Shown: positions 25,057 to 33,737 of the stretch, piece by piece | Position numbering within the stretch: the stretch's first letter is position 1 | How the letters are laid out: each line of letters starts with the position of its first letter | Source of the DNA: Streptomyces adustus | GTDB taxonomy: Bacteria > Actinomycetota > Actinomycetes > Streptomycetales > Streptomycetaceae | NCBI RefSeq assembly: GCF_009377175.1 | Contig: NZ_VJZD01000082.1 | Location: 1-35,495, forward strand | DNA: 35,495 bases | Reading direction: 5' to 3' | The notes under the pieces: generated by a model | Database searches by the model: none | The model's input: only the letters and a program-made list of their open reading frames with translations | Told to the model about the DNA's origin: nothing | Position numbers and translations under genes: made by a program

Positions 25057-25075
25057 CACCTGACGGTCACCCGTA

Positions 25076-25115
25076 GCGCCGCCCGCACCCGGACGTCTCC
25101 GGGCGCGGGCGGCGC
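25076..25115. terminator. Strong hairpin terminator after the LamG gene
   Basis: Arms 25076-25092 and 25099-25115 pair over 16 bp (GCGCCGCCCGC and CCCGG blocks) with one internal A-C mismatch and a 6-nt loop, 19 bp after the stop. A second short repeat (AATCCG/CGGATT, 25130-25145) follows. Confidence 0.8.
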
Positions 25116-25192
25116 CTACCCGGATCCGCAATCCGGCTCCGGATTCGGAGTCCGGCTCCGCCCACGCACCCACCTCTGCCCTGGGAACCATC

Positions 25193-26851
25193 ATGAGACG
25201 CAGCACCTTCCTGGCCGCGGCCACGGCGACCGCCCTGTCCGCCTCCTTGTTCACGGGAACCGCCCCGGCCCACGCCGACGGCACCACCGGCGGTCCCGTC
25301 CTGTCCGACGCCGACGGCTGGTACGAGCCGGGCCTGCTCTTCGTCACGGCGCACTCCGACAGCCCGCTCACCCGGATCACCGCCCACTTCTATCCGCTGG
25401 ACGCACCGGACGGCGCCCCGGAGGCCGGATCGACCGAGGACTTCACCCAGTACTCGGGGCAGGACGCCCGCTCCGGTGTCTGGCGGGCGCCGGTGCACCT
25501 GGCCGAACTCGGCGACTACCGGGTGACCGTGGATCTGCAGGACGCCTCCGGCGCCACCGTCACCGGGGCCCTTTCGCCGCACACCCTGCACTACCGGACC
25601 GTCATCACGGTCACCGGCCTCACCACCACCCCGGACGTGCCGGACTACCTCCACCAGGACGTCTCCGTCAGCGGCACCGTCGTCGCCCGCGACCCCCGCG
25701 ACCCCGACGCCCCGGTTCCCGCCGACGGCGTCACCGTCGACCTCGACGCCGGGCGCATCCACACGACCGCGACCACCGCCGCCGACGGCCGCTTCACCGC
25801 CGCCTTCGTCCCCACCGAGCCGTCCTTCCAGCTGTACACCGTGCCCGAGTCCTCCAGCCGCTACCCTGGCGCGATCCACCCGCCGGTGTCCCCGCAGAAC
25901 CTGCACACCGCGCAGGCACCGGTCCGCTTCTCGGCCGGCACGCACACCCTGAACCTGGAGCAGGGTGCGACGGGGACCGTCACCGGCCATGCGGAGATCC
26001 AGACCGCCTCGGGCTGGCAGCCTCTGCCGCACACCACGATCACCCTCCAGAACAGCGCATACGTGGCCGGGCAGACGACCACCGACAGCCGGGGCGACTA
26101 CACCCTGCACGTCTCCTCGAACAACGCCGCTCCGAGCGCCGAACTCGTCGCGGGCACCGGCGGCATGCCCTTCCAGCAGACCGCCACCGAACCCTTCAGC
26201 CTGCACGTCGCCTTCACCACCCACACCGCCGTGACCGCGTCCCTCCACGACGACGGGACCCTGACGACCGACGGCTACGTCTACTACGAGGACACACGCG
26301 CCCACTGGCCCGCCAAGCCCACCGTCACCCTCCAGTACTCCAAGGACGGCAAGAGCGGCTGGAAGGACGCCGCCACCATTCCGGTCCCGATCCGCCACAA
26401 CAAGCCCCTGGTCCCGGAGACGTTCGCCCGCACCCTCGCCAAGCCGGACACCGACGCCTACTGGCGGGCCCGCTTCAACGGCAACCCCGACCTGGGCACC
26501 AGTACCACCAAGCCCGTGCACCTCTACCGCTATGCCACCCGCATCACCGGCTTCCACGCCTCCCCCGACCCCGTCCGCAAGGGCCGGTCGATCAGCTTCG
26601 CGGGCACCCTCCAGTACAAGAAGGGCACCACCTGGAAGCCGCTCGACGGGGGCGCCCCCACCCTCTACTTCAAGCCCCGCGGCTCCTCCACCTACCACTA
26701 CGTCTGCGAACTGGCCAGCGACTCCAACGGCCACCTCAAGGGCAGGGTGACCGCCAAACAGGACGGCACCTGGGCCGTCGCCCTCAGCCGCCAGACCGGA
26801 AGCCACTACCTCACCAGCACCAGGGTCTCCGACTACGTCGACGTCCGCTGA
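25193..26851 (+). CDS. Secreted multi-domain Ig-like protein, unknown function
   Basis: Encodes 552 residues with a clear signal peptide (MRRSTFLAAATATALSASLF...APAHA, cleavage near residue 28). The remainder is beta-rich, with repeated Ig-like/Big-type segments: TVITVTGLTTTPDVPDYLHQ, HTAVTASLHDDGTLTTDGYV and TRITGFHASPDPVRKGRSIS begin similar modules. No enzyme motif or membrane anchor is seen. The strong terminator upstream suggests its own transcription, though it is co-oriented with the LamG gene. Extracellular adhesion or a matrix role is possible. I recognise only the fold class. Confidence 0.75.
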   Translation: MRRSTFLAAATATALSASLFTGTAPAHADGTTGGPVLSDADGWYEPGLLFVTAHSDSPLTRITAHFYPLDAPDGAPEAGSTEDFTQYSGQDARSGVWRAPVHLAELGDYRVTVDLQDASGATVTGALSPHTLHYRTVITVTGLTTTPDVPDYLHQDVSVSGTVVARDPRDPDAPVPADGVTVDLDAGRIHTTATTAADGRFTAAFVPTEPSFQLYTVPESSSRYPGAIHPPVSPQNLHTAQAPVRFSAGTHTLNLEQGATGTVTGHAEIQTASGWQPLPHTTITLQNSAYVAGQTTTDSRGDYTLHVSSNNAAPSAELVAGTGGMPFQQTATEPFSLHVAFTTHTAVTASLHDDGTLTTDGYVYYEDTRAHWPAKPTVTLQYSKDGKSGWKDAATIPVPIRHNKPLVPETFARTLAKPDTDAYWRARFNGNPDLGTSTTKPVHLYRYATRITGFHASPDPVRKGRSISFAGTLQYKKGTTWKPLDGGAPTLYFKPRGSSTYHYVCELASDSNGHLKGRVTAKQDGTWAVALSRQTGSHYLTSTRVSDYVDVR

Positions 26852-27229
26852 TCCGCGTCACAACCGCCGCCCACCTGGTCAGTCCGCGCGGCCTGTCGTT
26901 CTACGTCAACTGGTCCAGCAGCAGGTCGAACTACTGCTGCTGGAGAGGTACTTGATCGAATTCGCCGTCCGCTCGGGCGTTTTCCGGCGCCGGCTTCGTC
27001 TCGGCCGAAGGCCCTTCGCGTTACACCCTGCCGGATGGCTGCGAGGTCGACTCCTGCTGGCTGCGGCACTTGGTGCGGGGCTGGTGTCCCACTGCTGGGG
27101 CTCTGGGCTGCCCGTACCGAGGCAGCCGCAGGATGACGCAGAAATGCGCAGGCGGAAAGTCAAGTCACGGCAACGCACGATCTTCCTGGAAGGCTTCGAG
27201 CCCAAGGCGTGTCGATGTACGGCGTGGGC
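26852..27229. other. Stretch without a recognisable gene
   Basis: Open frames here have no recognisable protein content and no ribosome site. The motif GCAGGCGGAAA at 27148-27158 also occurs upstream of panD at 33642-33652, suggesting this stretch includes part of the same duplicated leader. Confidence 0.5.
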
Positions 27230-27314
27230 CGCCCTTGACCTGCAAAAGCAGGCGGGGAGCAGACAATTCGGGAGTTTCTTCGCGCTTCGCACCATGTTCA
27301 AGTCCAAGAGCTAG
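27230..27314 (+). pseudogene. Truncated second copy of the panD leader and start
   Basis: Bases 27230-27309 align with 33687-33765, the leader and first codons of the intact panD gene, with a single one-base indel. The first 31 bases differ at two positions, both copies keep a CCTGC-N4-GCAGG hairpin after TTGACC, and the last 19 bases are identical. The translation reads LRTMFKSK, then Ser and TAG instead of IHRATV. The GTG start is GCG here; an internal ATG would give only MFKSKS. It is a relic of a panD duplication or a copied regulatory segment. Confidence 0.8.
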
Positions 27315-27720
27315 CGCTTGGGCGTTTCCGCAGGTCAGGTCCTTGATCGCCACCTCCGGGTCGGCAAATGATCAGCATCAGGCCGGACGGTGTCCGGCTT
27401 GCTGACCTGTACCCGCGGCAGTGACCTGCTGCGCCACCCGGTGCCCTCCACCAGGCCACGGTCGAAAACCAGTTCCTGCGCCAGCAGCTCGGGCAGCGCG
27501 CTGCCATCGTCCACGCGCTGCCCCCCCCGCAGCCTCGGCCGCCGACGGCCCACGCGGAACGTGACCTTCACGGCAGGTCCTGTTGGTCGCGCTCGCGCCA
27601 GGTGTTGTCGCGGGAGATGGTGTTTGCGGTGAACGCCCTGATGCGGTGGGCAGTCGGGGCAGCTCCTGCCGCGGGAGACGGCGCCCAGGGCACGGCTTGG
27701 TGCGGTCGGTGAGGTGCTGG
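27315..27720. other. Gene-free stretch after the panD relic
   Basis: No supported gene on either strand. Sequence composition resembles decayed coding DNA, but I could not assign a family. A possible 8-base C run (near 27521) is present. Confidence 0.4.
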
Positions 27721-28392
27721 TCAGCCGAGCGGGTTGGTGGTGTCGCGCAGGGTGGCCAGGGCTGGTGCGTACATGCGGGCCTTGATGGTGCCGAGGGTGT
27801 CGCCGGCCTTGTTCACCTGTGCCTGGGCGATCTCGATCGCGGTGGAGCGCACGGCTTCCTCGGTGACGGCCTGGTCGACGATGCCGGTGGCCGCGGCGTC
27901 GGCGCCGCCGTAGCGGCGGGCGGTGATCATGGCCTCGTGCGCGGTCTGCGGCGCCAGCCGGGATTGGATGAGAGCGGCCATGCCGGGGGTGAAGGGGATG
28001 TTGATGTCCGCTTCGGGCAGGCACCAGTAGCCGCGGTCGGCGCGCATGACGCGGAAGTCGTGAGCGAGGGAGAACATCGCGCCGGCGGCGAAGGTGTGCC
28101 CCTGCAGCGCGGCCACCGTGATGACCGGCAGCGACAGCATCCGCGCGAACAGCTCGTGGACGGTGACGACGTAGTCCTGGTGGTGGTCGGTGTGGGCGGA
28201 CAGCCAGTCCAGGTCGAGCCCGTTGGAGTAGAACTTGCCGGTGGCGGCGGTGACCAGGGCGCGAGGGCCTTCCGCCTTCTCCACCTCGTCGAGCGCGGCG
28301 CCGACGGCGGTGAGCCAGTCGGGGTGGAAGCGGTTCTCTCCGTCTCCCAGATCGAGGACGAAGACGTTGTCCTGACGGTCGAGTGAGGGCAT
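27721..28392 (-). CDS. Enoyl-CoA hydratase/isomerase family protein
   Basis: Encodes 223 residues, slightly short for a crotonase. The oxyanion-hole regions are visible as KFYSNGLDLDW at about 53-63 and ALQGHTFAAGAMFSLAHDFRVM at about 94-115, and LPEADINIPFTPGMAALI marks the active-site loop. SNGLDL and the LPEADI motif favour the delta3-delta2-enoyl-CoA isomerase branch over a hydratase. ATG 28392 is preceded by GAAGGAGTC. It likely acts in fatty-acid or related acyl-CoA degradation. A truncated TetR gene lies immediately upstream, so any local regulator has been lost. Confidence 0.85.
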   Translation of the reverse strand: MPSLDRQDNVFVLDLGDGENRFHPDWLTAVGAALDEVEKAEGPRALVTAATGKFYSNGLDLDWLSAHTDHHQDYVVTVHELFARMLSLPVITVAALQGHTFAAGAMFSLAHDFRVMRADRGYWCLPEADINIPFTPGMAALIQSRLAPQTAHEAMITARRYGGADAAATGIVDQAVTEEAVRSTAIEIAQAQVNKAGDTLGTIKARMYAPALATLRDTTNPLG

Positions 28393-28436
28393 GGCGACTC
28401 CTTCGGGCTGAGCTGAATCGGACAAGCGACTGCGGG

Positions 28437-28700
28437 CTACGGCCGGGGACCGGATTCGGCACCGGGGCGGTCGCGCAGGGCGTGGAGGAGCAGGTCGTGG
28501 ATCTCGGCGGCGGCTGCCTCGATCGGGGCGGTGCTCCGTTCGGCCCGGCACATGATCACCGCGCCTTCGATGGCGGCGATCATGAAGGCACCGAGTCGGC
28601 GGCTGCGTTCCTCGGTCAGGCCGTGCCGGACGAGAGAAGCCGTGAGGGCCTCCTGCCAACGGGCGAAGACTGCGGCGGCCGAGCGGGCAAGCCTCCGTGG
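28437..28700 (-). pseudogene. C-terminal fragment of a TetR-family regulator
   Basis: The minus-strand frame ending in TAG at 28437-28439 reads AAAVFARWQEALTASLVRHGL, then RLGAFMIAAIEGAVIMCRAE and a helical tail (IHDLLLHALRDRP). This is the ligand/dimerisation part of a TetR protein. The N-terminal DNA-binding domain is gone; near 28700 the sequence passes into a sensor-kinase remnant in another frame. It was probably the regulator of the adjacent enoyl-CoA hydratase gene. Confidence 0.75.
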
Positions 28701-29639
28701 TGTCCCGGAGGGTCGCCACGCTGCCTCCCCGGTCGCCCTGCGGGTACGTCGGCCGTTTGTTCACCGCCGGCAGTCGGTCCCCCGCGCGATGCACCTCGTC
28801 GGTGACCTCCTCCCGCGACGACAGCAGGCTCATGACCGGCTCCGACAGTCCCAGCTCCCGCACCGAGCGCCCCCGCACGTCAGCCGGCAGTCCGAGAAGC
28901 CGCGTCGCCGCGTCGTTCGCCAACAGCAGCCGTCCGTCGGGCGCCGGTGATCAGCACCCCTTCCCGCACCGCGTGCAGGACCGCGTCGTGGTGCTCGTAC
29001 AACTGCGCCAGCTCCACCGGAGCCAGGCCGTAGGTTTGCCGCCGCAGCCGCCGGGACACCGGCGTCGTTCCCGTTATGGCCAGCGCCAGCGCGACCGCGC
29101 CGCTGGCCAAGATGATCGGCAGCTGCGGCAGCCACAGTCCCGCCACGTTCTTGACCGTGATTCCGGCGGAGACCAGGCCGACCACCTTGCCGCGCGAGCC
29201 GGTCACCGGGACCACCGCCTGCACGTCCGTCCCCTGGCCCGCGGGCAGAGGCGGCCCACCGGCCTGCTCGACGACGGTACGGCCCTTCAGCGCCGGTGCG
29301 ATGGCGCCGACGAACTTCTTCCCGATCTCCCGCGGATAGGGGTACGTGTAACGAATCCCCTTCGTGCTCATGACGACGATAAAATCCATGCCTGTGCGCT
29401 TGCGCGCCAACTCGGCCCGCGGCTGGAGCACCGCTGAGGGGTCCCGGCTCTGCAGTGCCGCGGCCACGCCAGGGGCACTCGCGAACGACTGGGCCGCGAT
29501 GACCGACTCCCGTCGCCCCTGCTGCAGAGCGTCACTCGCCGCCTGGAGCCACCATGCCCACCACCGCGGCCAACACCAGCAGGACCACGATGACGACCTG
29601 GGGGAGGAACACCTGACCGGCCGCACTGCGCAGGTCCAT
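28700..29639 (-). pseudogene. Frameshifted, truncated DcuS/CitA-type sensor histidine kinase
   Basis: Reading the minus strand from ATG 29639: MDLRSAAGQVFLPQVVIVVLL (first membrane helix), a frameshift near 29550, then a full extracytoplasmic PDC-like sensor (GMDFIVVMSTKGIRYTYPYP, GSRGKVVGLVSAGITV), the second helix (LPIILASGAVALALAI), and a PAS start. A second, one-base shift near 28940 leads into NDAATRLLGLPADVRGRSV and VATLRDTTE, the end of the PAS domain. The dimerisation and ATPase domains are missing where the TetR fragment joins. Intact relatives sense C4-dicarboxylates or citrate. No response regulator or transporter partner remains. Confidence 0.82.
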
Positions 29640-30112
29640 CCGGGAAGCGCGACCTTTGCGCGAGCGTCCGACGGGCGGATGAGGTTCCGGGCTCAGAGGG
29701 CGTCCGGAGAATGCCTCCATACACCCTTGACAACACCACTGTGGGCAAGGCGACGCTGATGAAATCCGTCGCGCGGCTGCCGCGTCGCAGCAGCAGACGG
29801 CGTCGGTGCACGAAGGAACGAGCTGAGCGGGAGCAGGGCGTCGAGAGCAGATGCCCGGCGGCGCGGCAGGCGTGCGTGGGCTGCTGACCGCCCGGGCTGC
29901 GGCGGTGCTGCGCGGCGAGCCGTGCGCCCTCGTCCCCGGCCGACCCCGTGGTGATTGCGTCCTTGAAGGCGCGGGCCGGCTCGCGGTCGGCGGCATCGTA
30001 TGCGCGACTCGGCAGGGGCCAGGAGCCTGTCGCCGCGCAGGGTGCGCCGCATCGCTAGCGCGGTCGCCTGCTCACTGGGAGCAGACACAGCCGTAACACG
30101 GCTTCCAGCCAT
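29640..30112. other. Stretch without a recognised gene between kinase relic and phosphatase
   Basis: Minus-strand frames contain protein-like pieces (YDAADREPARAFKDAITTG) broken across frames, which suggests decayed coding sequence, but no family could be named. No RNA or repeat was seen. Confidence 0.4.
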
Positions 30113-31240
30113 CTACGCGGAGCGCTCTGGAGTCCCGGGGCGCCTACAGCGGACGGCGACGGCCGCGATGTCGTCATCGAGCCTTCCGCCGCTGTAATGG
30201 AGTAGGTCTCGGTGAAGCCGGTACAGCAGCTCACGGGGCGTCGCCGGGCCGAGCTGCCGCATCCACTCCGGTAGCGGGAAGAACGTGCCGGCCCGGTCCC
30301 GGGTCTCCGTCACGCCGTCGGTGTAGAGCAGCATCTGGTCGCCGGAGGCGAAGGCGACGGTGTCGACGTTGTAGTCGTCCCCGAGGAGCGTCGCGAGGTT
30401 GAGGGGCGGTGAGGGGACGGTGGGCTCAAGGACGCGGATCTCGCCGTTGCGCATCACCAGTGGCGGAGGATGTCCACAATTGAGGATTTTGACATGTCCG
30501 CCGCCACTGGGGATCTCGGCGATCAGAGCAGTGGCGAAGTGCTCAGGCTGATCCGGGTCGAGGGTCGCGATGCTGTAGCGCCCTATGCTCGTCTCCAGCC
30601 GATGGATGACGCCCCTCAGGTCGGGCTGGTCGTACGCGTTCTCCCTGAAGCAGTTGATCACCGCCGCGGCAGCTCCCACGGCCGGCAGCCCTTTGCCGCG
30701 CACGTCACCGATGAGCAGCCGAACCCCGTACGGCGTGTCGGCCACCTCGTAGAAGTCGCCTCCGATCCGGGCCTGCTCCTGGGCCGCCAGATACAGCGAC
30801 TCGACATCGAGGCCTTGGACACGGTGCGGCAGCGGGCGCAGCAACACCTGCTGCGCTGCGTCGGCGACGAGCCGGACCTGGAAGAGCGTCTCCTCTCGCT
30901 GGAGTCGAAGATGACTCGCATATGCGGCCGCCAAAGTGACCGCGACGATCGCAGCCGCCGTGTAGGGCGTTCCGAGATCGGAGTACACGAGGCTGAGCCC
31001 GATCATGGACAGCAGGCAGAACGCCCCCAGCGCGATCGTCGGGAGCACGGGCCACACCGCAGCGGCCAGGGCGGGTGCGGCAGGCAGGAGACGGCTGAAG
31101 GCGATCTCCCTGGGAGTGGCGAAGGCCAAGCCAGTGATGAGGACGGTGAGAATCACGGGGGACAGCAGGACGATCTCGCGTGGGGCATCGGATGAAGGGC
31201 GGTGGTGCCGGCGTCGTCGTGTCCTGATCACAAAAATCAT
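30113..31240 (-). CDS. Membrane-bound SpoIIE-type PP2C phosphatase
   Basis: Encodes 375 residues. Residues about 22-108 contain hydrophobic segments (LLSPVILTVLITGLAF, ALAAAVWPVLPTIALGAFCLL, AAAIVAVTLAAAYAS). The rest is the SpoIIE/RsbU phosphatase domain with metal motifs GGDFYE (160-165) and GDVRGKG (178-184), then LLYTDGVTE and GGRLDDDIAAVAV at the end. Such enzymes dephosphorylate anti-anti-sigma proteins and thereby control alternative sigma factors or stress responses. No PAS or GAF sensor is present, so a signal may act through the membrane part. I chose ATG 31240 because upstream frame content is not homologous; AAG before it is a weak ribosome site. Confidence 0.88.
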   Translation of the reverse strand: MIFVIRTRRRRHHRPSSDAPREIVLLSPVILTVLITGLAFATPREIAFSRLLPAAPALAAAVWPVLPTIALGAFCLLSMIGLSLVYSDLGTPYTAAAIVAVTLAAAYASHLRLQREETLFQVRLVADAAQQVLLRPLPHRVQGLDVESLYLAAQEQARIGGDFYEVADTPYGVRLLIGDVRGKGLPAVGAAAAVINCFRENAYDQPDLRGVIHRLETSIGRYSIATLDPDQPEHFATALIAEIPSGGGHVKILNCGHPPPLVMRNGEIRVLEPTVPSPPLNLATLLGDDYNVDTVAFASGDQMLLYTDGVTETRDRAGTFFPLPEWMRQLGPATPRELLYRLHRDLLHYSGGRLDDDIAAVAVRCRRPGTPERSA

Positions 31241-31630
31241 CTTAACGGGGCATAACGTGCTTCGTTCCGTGAGAGTATCGGCGCCCATGCGCGCCGACCG
31301 GCCGCTGGACCGCGCCGTGCGGCCCCCTCGGAACGCCCCCGGCTGTGAGCGGTCCTTCCGCCTTCCGCGGTGGGCAGCCCAGGGGTCGGTGCCCGTCGTC
31401 AAGGACCGACAAGGTGAAGCTCGCGCCTCCCCGGGCCGAGCCTCACTCTCTTCGAGGGCGCACGTGGTCTGGGACCACGGCCGTCTTTGGCACGAACCAC
31501 AGGTCATGGCCTTCATGTCCGGGAGGGGCCGCACGGTTGGCGACAGCGGCGTGATAGCGAGCGCTGCGGCGGAGCCCCGTCGAGGACCATCCCGACGGGG
31601 CGATTCGTCGTGGCCGCCGGCGGCCTGTCG
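31241..31630. other. Gene-poor stretch upstream of the phosphatase
   Basis: No supported gene. It contains a perfect 8-bp-stem hairpin (CCCCGTCG at 31575-31582 with CGACGGGG at 31593-31600) close to the MITE. The phosphatase promoter should lie at 31241-31300. Confidence 0.45.
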
Positions 31631-31815
31631 GCCTAGGCCCTGTCTGACAATTCCCGCCTGCCCCGCGACGCCATGCACGCCCTCTCGCCGCACCGGGCCC
31701 CGACCCGAGTACATCCAGTACGAGGGCCGAGGCCCGGCACACCGAGAGCACGCACCTGACGCCGCGGGGCCCGCCCTCCGGGCGGACGACGGGAATTGTC
31801 AGACAGGGCCTAGGC
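31631..31815. mobile_element. MITE-like element with perfect 26-bp terminal inverted repeats
   Basis: Left end 31631-31656 and right end 31790-31815 are exact inverted copies over 26 bp, with core GGCCCTGTCTGACAATTCCC. The outermost bases include CTAG at each side (31633-31636 and 31810-31813), which could be a target duplication or part of the ends. The 133-bp interior has no ORF of note. Size, non-coding interior and termini fit a miniature inverted-repeat transposable element mobilised by an IS5-like transposase elsewhere; the family name is a guess. Confidence 0.88.
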
Positions 31816-32007
31816 GGACGTCGGCCACCCGGTCTGCTGAGGCCGAGGCCGACGCCCTCGCCTTTCCCGGGAGCGGTGCGGGAGCGGTGCGGGAGCGACT
31901 GCGCGAGCAGCCGACCCGCTGCACGAAGGCACTCCCCGGTGCTGCGGTGGGGTTCGTGTGAGGGGGTGAAGTCCTCCGGCGATCGCCTGACGGGGCGTCT
32001 GGAAACT

Positions 32008-32082
32008 CGACAAGTGGTCGGCGCTGTCCTGGCCGAGCGCAACGACGAGTGGACCGAAGCCCGCCGACTGCACCGGCCCTGA
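32008..32082 (+). pseudogene. C-terminal remnant of an IS256-family transposase
   Basis: Translation gives QVVGAVLAERNDEWTEARRL before a stop, close to the C-terminal block of IS256/IS6120-type (Transposase_mut) proteins, VGAVLAEQHDEWAEGRRY. The DDE catalytic portion is absent. It is a relic; the IS ends cannot be defined. Confidence 0.7.
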
Positions 32083-32164
32083 CCGGCCGGCCAGGGCCCG
32101 ACTCCACTCGATCGCGTCAGAAGCCGACGACACTCGACGTGAGCGGGCCACCGGCGTTCCGTGG

Positions 32165-33241
32165 TCAGACGCGGGCCTCGTAGACGATGTTGAACGGGGT
32201 TTGCACCGCCCGGCGGAAACGGGCCAGGCCGGCCTCCGATGCGACCTGACGGGTGCGCTCCTCGCCCGCCTGGGCGCCCAAAGCGCGGCCGGCCTCCTGG
32301 GACTGCGAGACCGGCGTGCAGATCAGGGTCGAGGCGCTGTAGTACGCGCGGCCGAGCGGTGTGAGGTTCTCCTCCAGCCGGTCACCCGCAAACGGCTCCA
32401 CGAGCATGATGCTGCCGCCCTCGGCCAGCTGCTCTCTGCTGTGCGCCAAGGCGCCGACCGGGTCACCCATGTCGTGCAGGCAGTCGAAGAACGCGATCAG
32501 GTCGTACGGCCCGCCGGCGAAGTCCTTGGCGCCGGCCGTTTCGAACGAGACCCGGCCGCTGACACCGCTCTCCGCCGCCAGCTCCCGGGCCGCGTCGACG
32601 GAGGGTCCGTGATTGTCGAAGCCGGTCACCGGTGCGCCAGGGAACGCCTTGCCGATCATCACGGTGGAGTGGCCCAGTCCACAGCCCACGTCGGCCGCCC
32701 TGCCGCCGGTGCGCAGCTTCTCCACCACGCCGGTCAGCGCCGGCAGCCACTCGTCCACCAGGTGTGCGGCGTAGCTGGGACGGAAGAAGCGGGCCGTCCC
32801 CGCGAACAAGTCCGGGTGGTGTTCGTGCCAGCCGACGCCGTGGCCGTCCCGGAAGGCGCGCTCCAGCCTGTCCCGTTCCTCGGCCGAGCCGCAGGACAGG
32901 AACGACTGGTACCCGCCCAGCGCGAAGACCGGACTGTTCTCGTCGGCGAAGACCGCACGCTGTTCCGGTGACATACGGAAGCGGTCATCGCCCTCGTAGG
33001 TCAGGTATCCGCCGGCGGCCATCGCGGCCAGCCATTCGCGGACGTTGCGCTCGGTGGTCCGGGTGCGCTCCGCGAGCTGCCCCGGGGTGACGGCTTCGCC
33101 GTCCACGAGGGCCTGGAAGAGCCCGAGCCTCTCCCCGAGCAGGGTTAGGGGTGCCGCCGCGACCGCGCCCAGATCGGTCAGGACCTTCCCGAGCAGCTCG
33201 TTCAACTTCGCTTCGTCCACGATGCTCATGTCGACCGACAC
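32165..33241 (-). CDS. Winged-helix SAM-dependent methyltransferase (Rv2258c-like)
   Basis: Encodes 358 residues. The N-terminal third is a winged helix used for dimerisation in this family (LTLLGERLGLFQAL, TPGQLAERTRTTERNVREWL). The class I Rossmann SAM site follows: ADVGCGLGHS at about 183-192, then an acidic residue in TGFDNHGP that should bind ribose. YDLIAFFDCLHDMGDP is motif IV. The best-known relative is mycobacterial Rv2258c; the methyl acceptor is unknown. I chose GTG 33241 because GGAGG lies 7 bp upstream; an ATG four codons later (33229) is the alternative. It is transcribed alone, divergent from panD across about 500 bp. Confidence 0.85.
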   Translation of the reverse strand: MSVDMSIVDEAKLNELLGKVLTDLGAVAAAPLTLLGERLGLFQALVDGEAVTPGQLAERTRTTERNVREWLAAMAAGGYLTYEGDDRFRMSPEQRAVFADENSPVFALGGYQSFLSCGSAEERDRLERAFRDGHGVGWHEHHPDLFAGTARFFRPSYAAHLVDEWLPALTGVVEKLRTGGRAADVGCGLGHSTVMIGKAFPGAPVTGFDNHGPSVDAARELAAESGVSGRVSFETAGAKDFAGGPYDLIAFFDCLHDMGDPVGALAHSREQLAEGGSIMLVEPFAGDRLEENLTPLGRAYYSASTLICTPVSQSQEAGRALGAQAGEERTRQVASEAGLARFRRAVQTPFNIVYEARV

Positions 33242-33737
33242 GACCACACCTCCGATCGATCCGGCCGGACCCACGGTTTGTGGCGGAGGGAACCTCCTCT
33301 CGCCCTTCGTGCGCCTGACGCTACCTCGGGCCCAGGGAAGAAAGTCGCGCAAAACACAGCAGATCGCGGGCGGACGAGCCGCGCTCCACCGACGAGGGCG
33401 GAGAGGGAATGCGGATGACGCGTCATTGGGCAGCCAGAACTCGATGCCCAGCAGGCGTCACCCTGTGCCTACATCACGGCATCCCCGCGTGACGGGGCTC
33501 TCAATGTGCTCCGGAGCGCTGTTCCGTAGTCTGGATCCGCCTGTTGCCCTCAAGGGCGGAGTGGATGCACCTGGACGCCTCCACGTCTGCCTGGCACTGC
33601 GTCAGGAATCCCAGCGATCGGTCGGCGTCGGTACCTGAACAGCAGGCGGAAAATCAGTGCGAGGTCTGCCGTTGTAAAGTGAAAAACGCCCTTGACCTGC
33701 AACAGCAGGCAGGGAGCCGAATACCGGGAGCGCTCAC
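33242..33737 (+). promoter_or_regulatory. Divergent methyltransferase-panD intergenic region
   Basis: No gene is supported. It holds a perfect 12-bp palindrome ATGACGCGTCAT at 33415-33426, and the panD leader with TTGACC (33692-33697) and hairpin CCTGC-AACA-GCAGG (33696-33709), duplicated at 27235-27252. TAAAGT at 33675-33680 is a possible -10 for panD. Confidence 0.5.

Noticed and set aside
26952..27314. 120-codon plus-strand ORF ending in MFKSKS
   Set aside because: Only its end is meaningful, as the panD relic; upstream residues match nothing and no ribosome site is present.
31005..31961. 318-codon plus-strand ORF across the MITE
   Set aside because: Overlaps the phosphatase start antisense and runs through MITE termini; no protein-like content.
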